Below, piece by piece: positions 52,801 through 60,453 of a DNA stretch of 64,000 nucleotides. The notes beneath the pieces were generated by a model. It saw nothing but the letters and a program-made list of their open reading frames with translations, had not been told where the DNA came from and made no database searches. The DNA is taken from positions 164,484-228,483 of the forward strand of contig JABHQW010000008.1 in the NCBI GenBank assembly GCA_018696595.1. The letters are read 5' to 3'. This stretch comes from Candidatus Woesearchaeota archaeon (GTDB taxonomy: Archaea > Nanobdellota > Nanobdellia > Woesearchaeales > GW2011-AR9). A program made the translations under genes and the position numbers. The first letter of the stretch is position 1. Each line of letters begins with the position of its first letter.

Positions 52801-53403
52801 GTTTGGAAATATCCTTTAGAACTTTATGAAGCCGCTTTAGAAATGAAAAAACCATGGGAAGTTTTAGTTGATGGAAAGAAGATTGAACAATTGGGTGATC
52901 GATTAGAAACTGCGGCACAATATGAAAATTTTGGTTATACTCATTGGGTAAATAATTTTAACAAAGGAGTTCTTTGTTCTGATTATAAAACATTACCTAC
53001 AATGGAGGCAAAATTGTTTGGACAGATGGAAATTGCTCAAAAAGTACGTGCAGTTGATATGGATGATGTTGCTAAGTTAGTTATTCAAAAACATTTTTTG
53101 AAAGATATTAAAGGTAATCTTCGTAAATTCAGTATGCAACAATTCCGTTGTGTTGGATGTAACACTAAGTTTAGGCGTCCTCCTTTGTCTGGAAAATGTC
53201 ATGAATGTAAAACCGGAAAAATAATATTTACAATTTCACATGGATCGGTAATAAAATATTTGGGTCATTCAATGAGATTGGCGGAGGAATATAACTTTTC
53301 TCCATATTTGAAACAAACACTTGATTTGTTACAATTGAATGTAGAAGATGTTTTTGGCAGAGAGAAAGAGAAACAAGCAGGATTAGGGGATTTTATTGGT
53401 TAG
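49810..53403 (+). CDS. polC: DNA polymerase D large subunit DP2
   Basis: DP2 is the catalytic subunit of polymerase D, unique to archaea and unrelated to polymerases A, B or X. The protein has 1197 residues. The active-site motif DCDGDE spans residues about 941-946, within AGMRRDCDGDEAAVLLLMDA. Zinc-binding modules lie at about 698-730 (HFYCTKCKKEM, CEECNNECEKKYHCRFCGD) and near the C-terminus (RCVGCNTKFRRPPLSGKCHE). No intein is present, although DP2 genes of some archaea carry one. It is the last gene of the plus-strand replication operon. Confidence 0.98.
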   Translation: MSKASPEIKKYFAVLNDEVKRSYDLAAEAHKKNLDPDKIVPIPLAKNMAERVVGLISVVAPQVLETNITDRIMELEKEYGLLDWRVGFKIAEEVAKETFCKFKDKQEAIEIGIRVGFAYLTLGIVSAPLEGFIGIKIKKRKDGKEYFALQYAGPIRAAGGTASSVSVILSDYVRVKLGYAPYDPDETEINRYNAEVHDYHERITNLQYHPSDEEVKFMVSHLPVEVDGDPTEKFEVSNFKDLPRIETNLIRGGVALVLAEGLSQKTPKLWKRLSKWGKDFGLGHWDFLKDFLDLKDKLHAEEDDGKSEAGKDEKKTVKANNTFIMDLVAGRPILTHPLAVGGFRLRYGRTRVTGFSTCALHPATMIVLNKFIAIGTQIKTERPGKAATTTVCESLEGPIVRLNNGSVKQLKTDIEAKEVLKDVEEIVFLGDILFNYGDFSENGQDLVPAGYCHEWWALEVEKAIKNLYSEDEIKKASDLLEIDPEELKNFVEKPLYFSPDWNQSLTLSKKLKVPLHPDYTFYWKLVSGKDLLILMEWFNEGKVKIDEKGIKKIIFPYDEKIEKYKLAKKTLENLGVTHQLINKENLVLARKEANIFAFCLDFKDQKGLEGTKLTKELVENKDGLEVINYICDVEIRDKAGTFIGARMGRPEKAKMRKMTGSPQVMFPVGEEGDRMRSFQAALKVGKIRNTFPHFYCTKCKKEMIYSNCEECNNECEKKYHCRFCGDLEKETCRHGDANPFRTTDIDIKYYFNKAKERIGERLHPDLIKGVRGTSNKEHVMEHLSKGILRAKHNIYVNKDGTTRYDGTEMPITHFKPREIKTSVEKLKKLGYNKDVYGNEIENDDQIIEIKPQDVILPGFNSLEESGPQVLFRVANFIDELLVKFYGLKPFYNLESEEDLVGHLVIGLAPHISAGLIGRIIGFSETQGLLTHPMYHAGMRRDCDGDEAAVLLLMDALLNFSRQYLPERRGAKTMDAPLVLTSTLVPSEVDDQVHGMDVVWKYPLELYEAALEMKKPWEVLVDGKKIEQLGDRLETAAQYENFGYTHWVNNFNKGVLCSDYKTLPTMEAKLFGQMEIAQKVRAVDMDDVAKLVIQKHFLKDIKGNLRKFSMQQFRCVGCNTKFRRPPLSGKCHECKTGKIIFTISHGSVIKYLGHSMRLAEEYNFSPYLKQTLDLLQLNVEDVFGREKEKQAGLGDFIG

Positions 53404-53694
53404 TTATTCTGCTACCAACAATACTTCTGCATGAGGAATATCTTTAATTGTAATCACTTTATCAACCAAGTCTAATTCTTTACCGAAAGCTACTGCTTCT
53501 TTGCCAGTTAAATGTAAAACATAAGCATCGTTAAGAAGTTGTTTAATTTCTTCAACATTCTTTTCTTCACCTTGATAGAATTCTTTAGTTAAATCTAATT
53601 GCTTTTTTCCTTCTTCAAAGATTTTTCCAACTAAATTAGAATCTGTAATAATTAAAATAGTTCCATTAGGGGTATTTTTTTGATTAACAATCAT
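53404..53694 (-). CDS. DUF424 family protein
   Basis: The 96-residue product matches the archaeal DUF424 pattern: NTPNGTILIITDSNLVGKIF, then KEFYQGEEKN, HLTGKEAVAFGKELDLV and IPHAEVLLV. The family is conserved in archaea, often near translation genes, and has no assigned function. Here it follows aIF2-beta with a four-base overlap (ATGA), so the two are co-translated. This supports a role linked to translation, but that is context only. Confidence 0.85.
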   Translation of the reverse strand: MIVNQKNTPNGTILIITDSNLVGKIFEEGKKQLDLTKEFYQGEEKNVEEIKQLLNDAYVLHLTGKEAVAFGKELDLVDKVITIKDIPHAEVLLVAE

Positions 53695-54101
53695 CTTAAA
53701 CTCTTAACTGGTTTTTTAACACCGCAAGCTAAACATTTCAAATAAGTAATTTCTTTTTCTTCACTTAATTCTGTGTCTGGCTTATTACATTCAGAACAGA
53801 AAACAAATTCAGAAGCATATTTTTTTATTTTTTTATTAATTTTCGTAGCAGAAACTTTTGTTCCTAAAAGAACCCGGTCCCTAACAACCTTACCAGGAGT
53901 AGCTAATTCCTTTAACAAATATTTTAACAAATGTTGCACATCTCTGCCTAAAGTTTTAGCGATTGCGTGTAAGTTTACTAATACTGTTTTTTTACCTTCT
54001 AGGTGGCCTTTGATTTTTTCAATAGTAAATCTTTCTCCACCAGCAACATTTTCAGGCAATTCTTCCTGTGCTTTTTTCAATAATGCTTCATAATCTTCCA
54101 T
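53691..54101 (-). CDS. eif2b: Translation initiation factor aIF2 subunit beta
   Basis: aIF2 brings initiator methionyl-tRNA to the ribosome; this is its beta subunit. The 136 residues have the central alpha/beta domain (NLHAIAKTLGRDVQHLLKYL, LATPGKVVRDRVLLG) and a C-terminal zinc ribbon (FCSECNKPDTEL, LKCLACGVKKPVKSL) with four cysteines. The length is normal for archaea. A TATA box CTTTATAAATT lies about 23-33 bases before the ATG, so the mRNA should be leaderless. The gene diverges from the TIM-barrel-like gene at 54179. Confidence 0.96.
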   Translation of the reverse strand: MEDYEALLKKAQEELPENVAGGERFTIEKIKGHLEGKKTVLVNLHAIAKTLGRDVQHLLKYLLKELATPGKVVRDRVLLGTKVSATKINKKIKKYASEFVFCSECNKPDTELSEEKEITYLKCLACGVKKPVKSLR

Positions 54102-54178
54102 GTTTACCTTAATTTAGAGGTGAATTTATAAAGTTTTAGTTAGATTTTTATATTATTAACTTTATTCTACTTTTACAA

Positions 54179-55078
54179 ATGAAAGTATTTCCATTTATTA
54201 AGATTGAAAAGAAGAATTATCCTACAGTAATTATGGGTGAAGACCACTTTACTGGTTGGTTTAAGAAGTGTAAACCATACAACTCTGAAAAAGAAAGAGA
54301 AGAAGATTATAAAATTACTCTTGAAACTGCTTATTCTAAAGGCGTAAGAGGGTTTAGTATGTCTCCCCACTTGGGATTAATCAAAATTCTCAAACAATTT
54401 AAACAAAAACATCCAGAAATTGTTTGTATCTCCAATCATCATTGGAAATCTAGTTATTATGTTGGAAAAGAATCATTGTGGGAAGAAAAAAACATGAAAA
54501 AACTTGTTAATTTCGCTGCATCTAAGGTAGATAAAGAAATGTTGAACAAATACTATTGGTTCAAAAACAATGATCATGATTTTTTTTCTAAAAAGGAAAT
54601 TAATCAGTTCAGGTTAGACGAAAAAGAATATAAGGTTCAATTGAAACAGTTTAAAGGTTTTTGTGATTTTTGTCTTGTTGGCAACTTAGGAATTAGCTCT
54701 TTGATTTTACACAAAAGAACAGATATTATCAAAAGAGAAATTGAGTTAGCTAGAAAAGAAGGATTAATTCCCTTATTAATGTGCGAAGGAGGGGGGCTTG
54801 CATTACCTGCTGCGGAGAATTTAGATGTTGCGGGAAGTTGGTTATGTATTAATCAATCTTGTGTATTTCCAAATTTTGAGGTTACTTTAGAAACTATCAA
54901 GAAATCAACCAAGCCAATTACAGCATATAAAATATTAACTAATCCAGAAGGTTTTAATTTAAAAAAATCAATCTCTTTCATAAAAAATATTAAACAAATT
55001 AAATCAATAGTTATTGGTGTAGATGGAAAGAAACAAGCAGAAGAAACGTTTACTGGGCTAAGAGATTATTGGCAGTAA
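54179..55078 (+). CDS. TIM-barrel-like protein, possibly aldo/keto-reductase-related
   Basis: The 299-residue protein alternates strands and helices as in a TIM barrel. The start (MKVFPFIKIEKKNYPTVIMG), ETAYSKGVRGFSMSPHLGLI, FCDFCLVGNLGISSL and the end SIVIGVDGKKQAEETFTGLR recall the general layout of aldo/keto-reductase-like proteins. The catalytic Asp-Tyr-Lys-His tetrad cannot be identified with confidence. I therefore call only the fold. It diverges from the translation pair and is not in an operon. Confidence 0.5.
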   Translation: MKVFPFIKIEKKNYPTVIMGEDHFTGWFKKCKPYNSEKEREEDYKITLETAYSKGVRGFSMSPHLGLIKILKQFKQKHPEIVCISNHHWKSSYYVGKESLWEEKNMKKLVNFAASKVDKEMLNKYYWFKNNDHDFFSKKEINQFRLDEKEYKVQLKQFKGFCDFCLVGNLGISSLILHKRTDIIKREIELARKEGLIPLLMCEGGGLALPAAENLDVAGSWLCINQSCVFPNFEVTLETIKKSTKPITAYKILTNPEGFNLKKSISFIKNIKQIKSIVIGVDGKKQAEETFTGLRDYWQ

Positions 55079-55117
55079 ACTTTTTTTAGTAAATTATATA
55101 TGATCAGAAAGAATAAT

Positions 55118-56173
55118 TTAATTAATATTTCTCTTCAATCTTTGAATTAAAGAAAGTTTAATCTTCCTAAGTTCGGATTTATTTAACGTTACTCTTTCTG
55201 TTTTAGCTTCATAAACCTTAGAAAACAGTTTAGCTAATTTTTTCTTTTCAAACGGAGCACCAGGACAAATATAATCTAAACATAAAGAAATTTTTGCTGG
55301 TTTGTATTTTTCATTTAATTCTGAACAAACTCTTTTTACAGTATTACCATTAAATAAATTATTATCAATAATAAGAATCTTCTTTCCAGCAATTTGTCTA
55401 AGACTGCTAATCTCTTTAAAACTCAAATCGTTTTCCGTTTTTGCATGTTTACCATGAATTCTTCCACATTTGACATATTTAATCTTATTCTTAGAAAAAT
55501 CTAATAATTCAAACAGTAAAGTTTGTGTTAAACCACCTCTTAAAATACAAATAATATAATTATAATCTTTTTTAGAAATGATTGATTGGGTTGAAGAAAG
55601 AATATAACTGGGAAATCCTTTTAATCTATGATCACGATGAAACTGATCTACAAAACTTTTCAAATCATTTTTGAAATATTTATGGAACTTTTTTTTGTAA
55701 TTAATAAAAGTGTACTTGGCCAACAATAAGATTAATTCTTTATCTAGAGAATCTAACTTAGCTAATACTTTCTTTTTATATTCTGTTCTTAAATATTCAA
55801 TTTTATTTCTGAGAAACAAAAGATTAATAAAAATAGCCATCGCTAACTTTTTATCTTTTTTTTTAATATATTTCTTAGAATTTTTAATATGGTGTTTCAA
55901 GTAAAGGTTAATCTCAGAAAATTGATAATTATATCTTAACCATTCTTTTTCATCTTTATTAAATTTTTTATAATTGGAAATTATATTTTTACATAAATCA
56001 TAAAGATAAATTAAATCTTTTTTTTGGAATGTTTTGTACTTTAATAATTTACTAATTTTTTCTTGCTTTATATTTATTTTATTTTCTAAAATTAACTTTA
56101 ATTTGTTGTTATTGTGGGTCTTGTTTATTTGTTCAATACTTACAACAATTTCTTTAATTTCTTTTAACATCAT
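55118..56173 (-). CDS. Phosphoribosyltransferase-like protein with helical N-terminus
   Basis: The first about 190 residues are Lys-rich and helical and not recognised. The C-terminal half resembles a phosphoribosyltransferase: YNYIICILRGGLTQTLLFEL, then GKKILIIDNNLFNGNTVKRV. The second is at the place of the PRPP-binding loop, normally D-D-x-x-x-T-G-x-T; here the second Asp is Asn and the T-G is N-G. The change may alter or abolish PRPP binding. Product and partner are unknown. The gene is single and divergent from the GCS2-type gene. Confidence 0.65.
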   Translation of the reverse strand: MMLKEIKEIVVSIEQINKTHNNNKLKLILENKINIKQEKISKLLKYKTFQKKDLIYLYDLCKNIISNYKKFNKDEKEWLRYNYQFSEINLYLKHHIKNSKKYIKKKDKKLAMAIFINLLFLRNKIEYLRTEYKKKVLAKLDSLDKELILLLAKYTFINYKKKFHKYFKNDLKSFVDQFHRDHRLKGFPSYILSSTQSIISKKDYNYIICILRGGLTQTLLFELLDFSKNKIKYVKCGRIHGKHAKTENDLSFKEISSLRQIAGKKILIIDNNLFNGNTVKRVCSELNEKYKPAKISLCLDYICPGAPFEKKKLAKLFSKVYEAKTERVTLNKSELRKIKLSLIQRLKRNIN

Positions 56174-56251
56174 TTAAAATAAATTCAAAGTAATATATAA
56201 AACTTAACTTTCATCAAAAGACTTAAAAGGAATAACATAAACTTAATTAAG

Positions 56252-57634
56252 ATGAGTTTAATTAATACTTCGGAGTCTCAAAACGAAAAAAGACCTTTAA
56301 AACGTGCAATGTCTGGTTTTGAAGTTGAAATGCATATTCTTAATTCTGATGGTAGTATGAGTTACAAAGGATTTGAATTAACACAAAAAGTTAAAGAAAA
56401 ATATCCTGAAGTGGATGTTGTTAAGGAATGTGGAAAAAATATGTTAGAACTAGGATGTTATCCTTGTGTCAATTCTTATAACCCGGCTTTAGAAATGATT
56501 GATTCTATTGAAAAGGTTATTGAAGTTGCTAAAGAAAATAATTTGATTGTATTCCCTTTTAGTACTTATCCTGGCCATATAAAAACAAAGTTCACCCCAG
56601 ATATTACTGGAAAATATAAAATCCAAGAAAAAATATTTGGAAAAGAAAAATTTAGCCTAGCTACAAAAGTGGTGGGATTTCATCATCATTATGCATTTCC
56701 TAAAGGGGTTTTTGACAACAATAAAAAAGAATTAAAATTATTGATTGATAGTAAACTGAAAAGAAGTCTTATCAACAGTTATAATTTTGAAATTGCAATT
56801 GATCCCATTCTTACACTTTTAACCCAATCTTCTCCTTTTTTTGAGGGAAAAGTATTTGCAAAAAATTCTAGAATTGTGGTTTATCGGGGAGGAAAGAAAT
56901 TAGACCATCCTGGCTTTTATGATGAGTGTCAAATTATGGGCGCACTTCCCCCTTACAAACAAACCGAAACAGATTTACTGAGCAGTCTTAAACTTAAGGA
57001 AAGAAAATGGGAGAAGTTGATCAAAAAAGTTAATCCCAACATAAATTTTCGAGAATTATATCCTTATAGTTTAGATATCTCTTGGAATCCTGTTAAAATA
57101 AACAAACATGGGACTTTAGAACAGAGAGGATTAGATGTAAATTATATGAGTACTATGTTTGCAGTCTCTGCGTTAATTAAATTTACACTTAAAAAAATTC
57201 AACGTGATTTTATTGAAGTAATACCTGCAGACTTAGGCATATCAGACTCCTTCAAAATCAGAAAAGGGATTATGTTTATTCCACCTCATACTTATGTTAG
57301 AAAGAAATTACAAAAGGCAAGCGCATACGAAGGTTTTGCAAATAAAGAACTTTATGAGTATACTAAAAGATTTTTCAGACTTGCCAAATCTCTTGCTCCA
57401 AAATATTACTTGCCTTTGATAAAAAAAATAGAAATAATGATAAAGAAAAAACGTTCTTTGTCTGATGAAATGTTAACTTTGGCGAAACGTAAAGGGTGGG
57501 TTGATAAAAAAGGAAAAATTTCTTATAAACATGCAAAGGAGTTTGGATGTTATTATTCTGAAAAGTTCGAAAAAGATCTTATTGAAACTAAACAAATTGT
57601 AACAAAAATCATGGAAGAACATAAGAAAATATAA
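56252..57634 (+). CDS. GCS2-type glutamate-cysteine ligase-like protein
   Basis: The 460-residue protein matches the carboxylate-amine ligase/glutamate-cysteine ligase 2 family. The N-terminal signature GFEVEMHILNSDGSMSYKG is followed by ELGCYPCV, a His-rich GFHHHYAFPKG and GTLEQRGLDVNYMST, which hold the Glu and Arg residues used to bind ATP-Mg and glutamate in the family. The C-terminal third is a Lys-rich helical extension. The true substrate may not be cysteine, since many archaea lack glutathione. The gene stands alone with an ATG shortly after a purine-rich stretch. Confidence 0.8.
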   Translation: MSLINTSESQNEKRPLKRAMSGFEVEMHILNSDGSMSYKGFELTQKVKEKYPEVDVVKECGKNMLELGCYPCVNSYNPALEMIDSIEKVIEVAKENNLIVFPFSTYPGHIKTKFTPDITGKYKIQEKIFGKEKFSLATKVVGFHHHYAFPKGVFDNNKKELKLLIDSKLKRSLINSYNFEIAIDPILTLLTQSSPFFEGKVFAKNSRIVVYRGGKKLDHPGFYDECQIMGALPPYKQTETDLLSSLKLKERKWEKLIKKVNPNINFRELYPYSLDISWNPVKINKHGTLEQRGLDVNYMSTMFAVSALIKFTLKKIQRDFIEVIPADLGISDSFKIRKGIMFIPPHTYVRKKLQKASAYEGFANKELYEYTKRFFRLAKSLAPKYYLPLIKKIEIMIKKKRSLSDEMLTLAKRKGWVDKKGKISYKHAKEFGCYYSEKFEKDLIETKQIVTKIMEEHKKI

Positions 57635-57659
57635 TCTTTTTACTTCTCCCGTCCAAAAC

Positions 57660-57669
57660 GTTTATATAC
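57660..57669 (+). promoter_or_regulatory. TATA box before the 75-aa gene
   Basis: GTTTATATAC lies 50-59 bases before the ATG at 57719; with the usual spacing the transcript begins near 57690 and includes the AGAGGTG ribosome-binding site at 57704-57710. Confidence 0.6.
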
Positions 57670-57718
57670 CTTTAAGTAATTATTAAGGTATCATATTTAA
57701 AAAAGAGGTGAAAATAAA

Positions 57719-57946
57719 ATGGCAGGTTTAGAATTAGCTGAAGTGATTCTTGCAGTGATTATTGGAACATTAGCAGCAATCGTTTATTCACTAAGAGTGT
57801 TAATACTTTTAGAGAGAAGAGTTGCGTCAATGGAAATGAATATCCAAAAAATGACTAGTAGGGTTCTCAAAGAAGAAATGGTTATCGAAAGAATAATCAA
57901 GAAGAAAAGAGCTTCTCCAAAAAAATCTAGAAAGAGAAAAAGATAA
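57719..57946 (+). CDS. Small single-helix membrane protein, 75 aa
   Basis: One transmembrane helix (about 7-29, AEVILAVIIGTLAAIVYSLR) is followed by a coiled-coil-prone stretch (LLERRVASMEMNIQKMTSRV) and a strongly basic tail (ending KKSRKRKR). Such proteins occur in DPANN genomes; no function is known to me. The gene has its own TATA box and a clear AGAGGTG site 8 bases before the ATG. It ends two bases before the convergent TFE gene. Confidence 0.75.
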   Translation: MAGLELAEVILAVIIGTLAAIVYSLRVLILLERRVASMEMNIQKMTSRVLKEEMVIERIIKKKRASPKKSRKRKR

Positions 57947-57948
57947 AT

Positions 57949-58773
57949 TTATTTTTTCTTTTTATTAACTTTCTTTTTAATTGTTTTTTTAACTGTTTTT
58001 TTTTTAGCAACAGTTTTTTTCTTACCTCTTAAAGAGGTACCAGAAATCTTAGATTTCTTAGTAATAACTTTCTTTTTAATTGGTTTCTTTTTAGTTACTT
58101 TTTTCTTAGTAACTGGTTTCTTTTTTATTGTCTTTTTCTTTACGACCTTCTTCTTAACAACTTTCTTTTTTGCTTCTTTTTTCTTTTCTTTAATTATGAC
58201 TCTTTTAACATCGCGTTGTTCTTTTTTCAGATCTTCTTCAATCTTTTCAATTACTTTCTTAATTTTAGCAATATTAGCTTCATTACTAGTATCTTGAGTA
58301 ATCAGTTCACCACATTCAGGACAATGGAATTCAAAGTCCATTCCTTGATCAAAATTTAATCTTACACAATCGTTCGGACAAATAAAGAATAGCTCTTTTT
58401 CTTCTTCTAACATCTTTTCATTTAATCTTACTAATTGTTCTCTTTTCCTTTTGAAGTAAATGAATCTGATACTTTCAGGAATAAGAGTCCAATAATAAAT
58501 GTACCAACCTTTTTCTTTGTCTTTTTTACGATTAAACCCGACTAAATTATTATTATAAAGAAGATAAAGCATTTTTCTAACAATCTTAATGTCATATTTG
58601 GTTCTTTTAGCTAAATCAAACTCAGAAACATTTTCTTTTCCATAGAGCTCTTTAATCAAAAGTAATCCTTCTTCTCCAAGAATTGGTAAAGTGATCTCTT
58701 CAATCTTATTTTGAGTTAAACGCATAGTCTTATATTGGTATTTGTCCCTTTTAAACCTTTCGGTTTTCATCAC
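57949..58773 (-). CDS. tfe: Transcription factor E with histone-H1-like tail
   Basis: TFE (TFIIE-alpha homologue) helps open the promoter. An N-terminal winged helix lies at about 28-105 (LPILGEEGLLLIKELYGKEN, LLYNNNLVGFNRKKDKEKGW). The zinc ribbon has Cys 132, 136, 151 and 154 (ICPNDCVRL, FHCPECGEL). From about residue 195 to 274 the protein is a lysine-rich tail built of K-K-K/V/T/P repeats (for example KKKPVTKKKVTKKKPIKKKV), absent from normal TFE and resembling a histone-H1 tail. The first ATG (58773) overlaps the hjc end by 23 bases; an ATG at 58725 is an alternative start. Confidence 0.9.
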   Translation of the reverse strand: MMKTERFKRDKYQYKTMRLTQNKIEEITLPILGEEGLLLIKELYGKENVSEFDLAKRTKYDIKIVRKMLYLLYNNNLVGFNRKKDKEKGWYIYYWTLIPESIRFIYFKRKREQLVRLNEKMLEEEKELFFICPNDCVRLNFDQGMDFEFHCPECGELITQDTSNEANIAKIKKVIEKIEEDLKKEQRDVKRVIIKEKKKEAKKKVVKKKVVKKKTIKKKPVTKKKVTKKKPIKKKVITKKSKISGTSLRGKKKTVAKKKTVKKTIKKKVNKKKK

Positions 58774-59164
58774 TATTTTGCAGTAATTCCTCTTTAGTTA
58801 AGCCTCTAATCTTGGCTTTTTCCAAAGAAGCGAGCCAACATTTGCCTGTATTCTCTAAGTCTTCTAACATTAAGAAATACCAATCGTGATCGGGGAATTT
58901 AATTGCGGCCCAAGCTTCTGCACCAAAATTATTAGAAAATGTTCTTAGTTGTTCTATTTCTGAGCCCGAGAAGTACTTTTTTTTATCTTTGGTAACTTTA
59001 CATTCAATTGCTAATCTTCTGATAGCGTTCCCCGCAAGAATGTCTGGAGAGGGATATTGAGAAGATCCACTGCCTGCTGCCCTGATGCAACTGAATTCAT
59101 TTTCATTGAAGAATTTAACTAGTTCTCTTTCTCCTTTACTACCTTTGGCCTTACGATTTTTCAT
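58751..59164 (-). CDS. hjc: Holliday junction resolvase Hjc
   Basis: Hjc cuts four-way DNA junctions made during recombination. The 137 residues carry the nuclease signature: GSKGERELVKFF with Glu 12, SPDILAG with Asp 41 and IECKVTK with Glu 54 and Lys 56. All catalytic positions are intact. It overlaps the end of the RNase Z gene upstream by four bases and the TFE gene downstream, so rnz, hjc and tfe form one compact operon. RadA at 5125 would supply its junction substrates. Confidence 0.96.
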   Translation of the reverse strand: MKNRKAKGSKGERELVKFFNENEFSCIRAAGSGSSQYPSPDILAGNAIRRLAIECKVTKDKKKYFSGSEIEQLRTFSNNFGAEAWAAIKFPDHDWYFLMLEDLENTGKCWLASLEKAKIRGLTKEELLQNSDENRKV

Positions 59165-60051
59165 ACCCGAACCTTCATAAAATCTTCAGCAACAATAGTT
59201 TCATCAAAATGATCACGAGCTTCTTTAACAATCTCCGCAGTACTTTTATACCTGGGACTAATATGAGTAATAATTAATTTCTTAGCATTATTTTCAGAAG
59301 CAATTAAAGCAGCATCCTTAATTGTTAAGTGCATATATTTCCTTGTTTTTTCTTTAATATCACTAAGATGTGTTCCTTCAGAAATTAATAAATCTGCATT
59401 CTTGGCTAGTTTGTTTGCACCATTACAAGGTAATGTGTCAGCAACGTAACTAATTTTTTTCTCTTCTACCAAATAAGTTACATCTTTAGATTTAATTTTC
59501 TTGCCGTTATGAATTACATCTTTACCAGCTTGTAACTGTCCTAAAATGGGACCTGATAACTTTAACTTCTCAGCCTTACCTATATTGATTCTTAATCTTT
59601 CTTTCTCAATAAAACTAAATCCGATACAATCAGCAGAATGTTTTAATGGTTCCGCTCTTAAAATAAAATCATCATTTTCAAAACAAATTCCGGATTTAAC
59701 TTCTTTAACTTCATAAGGGATAATATCTTTTGCTGCGAATGATTTAAACATATGTTCCAAATATTTTTTACTTCCTTTCGGACCATAAATATATAATTTC
59801 TTGGCAAATTGATCTGCACCCATAGAACTCATTAATCCTGGAATTCCAAACACGTGGTCTCCATGCCAGTGACTGATCAATAACCTAGTAATTTTTGCTG
59901 GTTTGATTCCAGTAAGACGCATTTGTCTTTGTACATTTTCTCCACAATCAAACAGAATATTTTCAGTTTTATATTTAAGCATAAAGCTAGGATGATTACG
60001 TTTCTTAGTTGGTTGCATACAACTTGTTCCCAGGAAAATTATTTCTACCAT
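59161..60051 (-). CDS. rnz: Ribonuclease Z (tRNA 3' processing)
   Basis: RNase Z cuts the 3' trailer from tRNA precursors. The 296-residue metallo-beta-lactamase protein has SHWHGDHVFGIPGL with His 61, His 63, Asp 65 and His 66, the early motif FDCGENVQRQM and the later ISEGTHLSD and THISPRYKS. All zinc ligands of the long-known short form are recognisable. It is followed with a four-base overlap by hjc. The RelE-type toxin gene lies upstream and may be transcribed in the same direction, with a gap of 48 bases. Confidence 0.95.
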   Translation of the reverse strand: MVEIIFLGTSCMQPTKKRNHPSFMLKYKTENILFDCGENVQRQMRLTGIKPAKITRLLISHWHGDHVFGIPGLMSSMGADQFAKKLYIYGPKGSKKYLEHMFKSFAAKDIIPYEVKEVKSGICFENDDFILRAEPLKHSADCIGFSFIEKERLRINIGKAEKLKLSGPILGQLQAGKDVIHNGKKIKSKDVTYLVEEKKISYVADTLPCNGANKLAKNADLLISEGTHLSDIKEKTRKYMHLTIKDAALIASENNAKKLIITHISPRYKSTAEIVKEARDHFDETIVAEDFMKVRV

Positions 60052-60099
60052 TATATTCTGTAATATATGGGTTCAGTTAATAAATTTAATGGAGAAAAA

Positions 60100-60453
60100 T
60101 CAATTTCCTTTGTATCCAAATTTCTGATCATACTCTTTATGGTTAATAATATCAAGAACAAAAGCAATTATTTCAATTTTACTTTCTCCGTCAGTTAGTG
60201 TATATAACATTCGCCAATAAGCAGGAAGTTCTACACGAAATAAATTTGCAACGTTGTAATTTATAACATATTCTTTTGGAATTAATTTTTTTGCAATCGG
60301 ATCTCCAAAATGAGGATTATCTTTAATCAATTCAACTTTTTGATTTACAGATTTAAGAATCATTCGTTCTGTTTTTGAAGTGGATGCTTCTTTGTTAAGG
60401 TATTTGTAAATTTCTTCTGCTTCGGGAGAAAGAACTAATCTTACTGTTTTCAT
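60100..60453 (-). CDS. RelE/ParE-type toxin
   Basis: The 117-residue protein matches the archaeal RelE-like toxin group: LSPEAEEIYKYLNKEASTSK, then LIKDNPHFGDPIAKKLIPKE, NLFRVELPAYWRMLYTLTDG and VLDIINHKEYDQKFGYK. RelE-type toxins cleave mRNA in the ribosome; the Arg-Tyr residues in RVELPAYWRMLY fit the core. It overlaps the antitoxin-like gene by four bases, the usual arrangement with antitoxin first. The pair lies between rnz and the HAD gene and has no sign of recent transfer. Confidence 0.85.
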   Translation of the reverse strand: MKTVRLVLSPEAEEIYKYLNKEASTSKTERMILKSVNQKVELIKDNPHFGDPIAKKLIPKEYVINYNVANLFRVELPAYWRMLYTLTDGESKIEIIAFVLDIINHKEYDQKFGYKGN

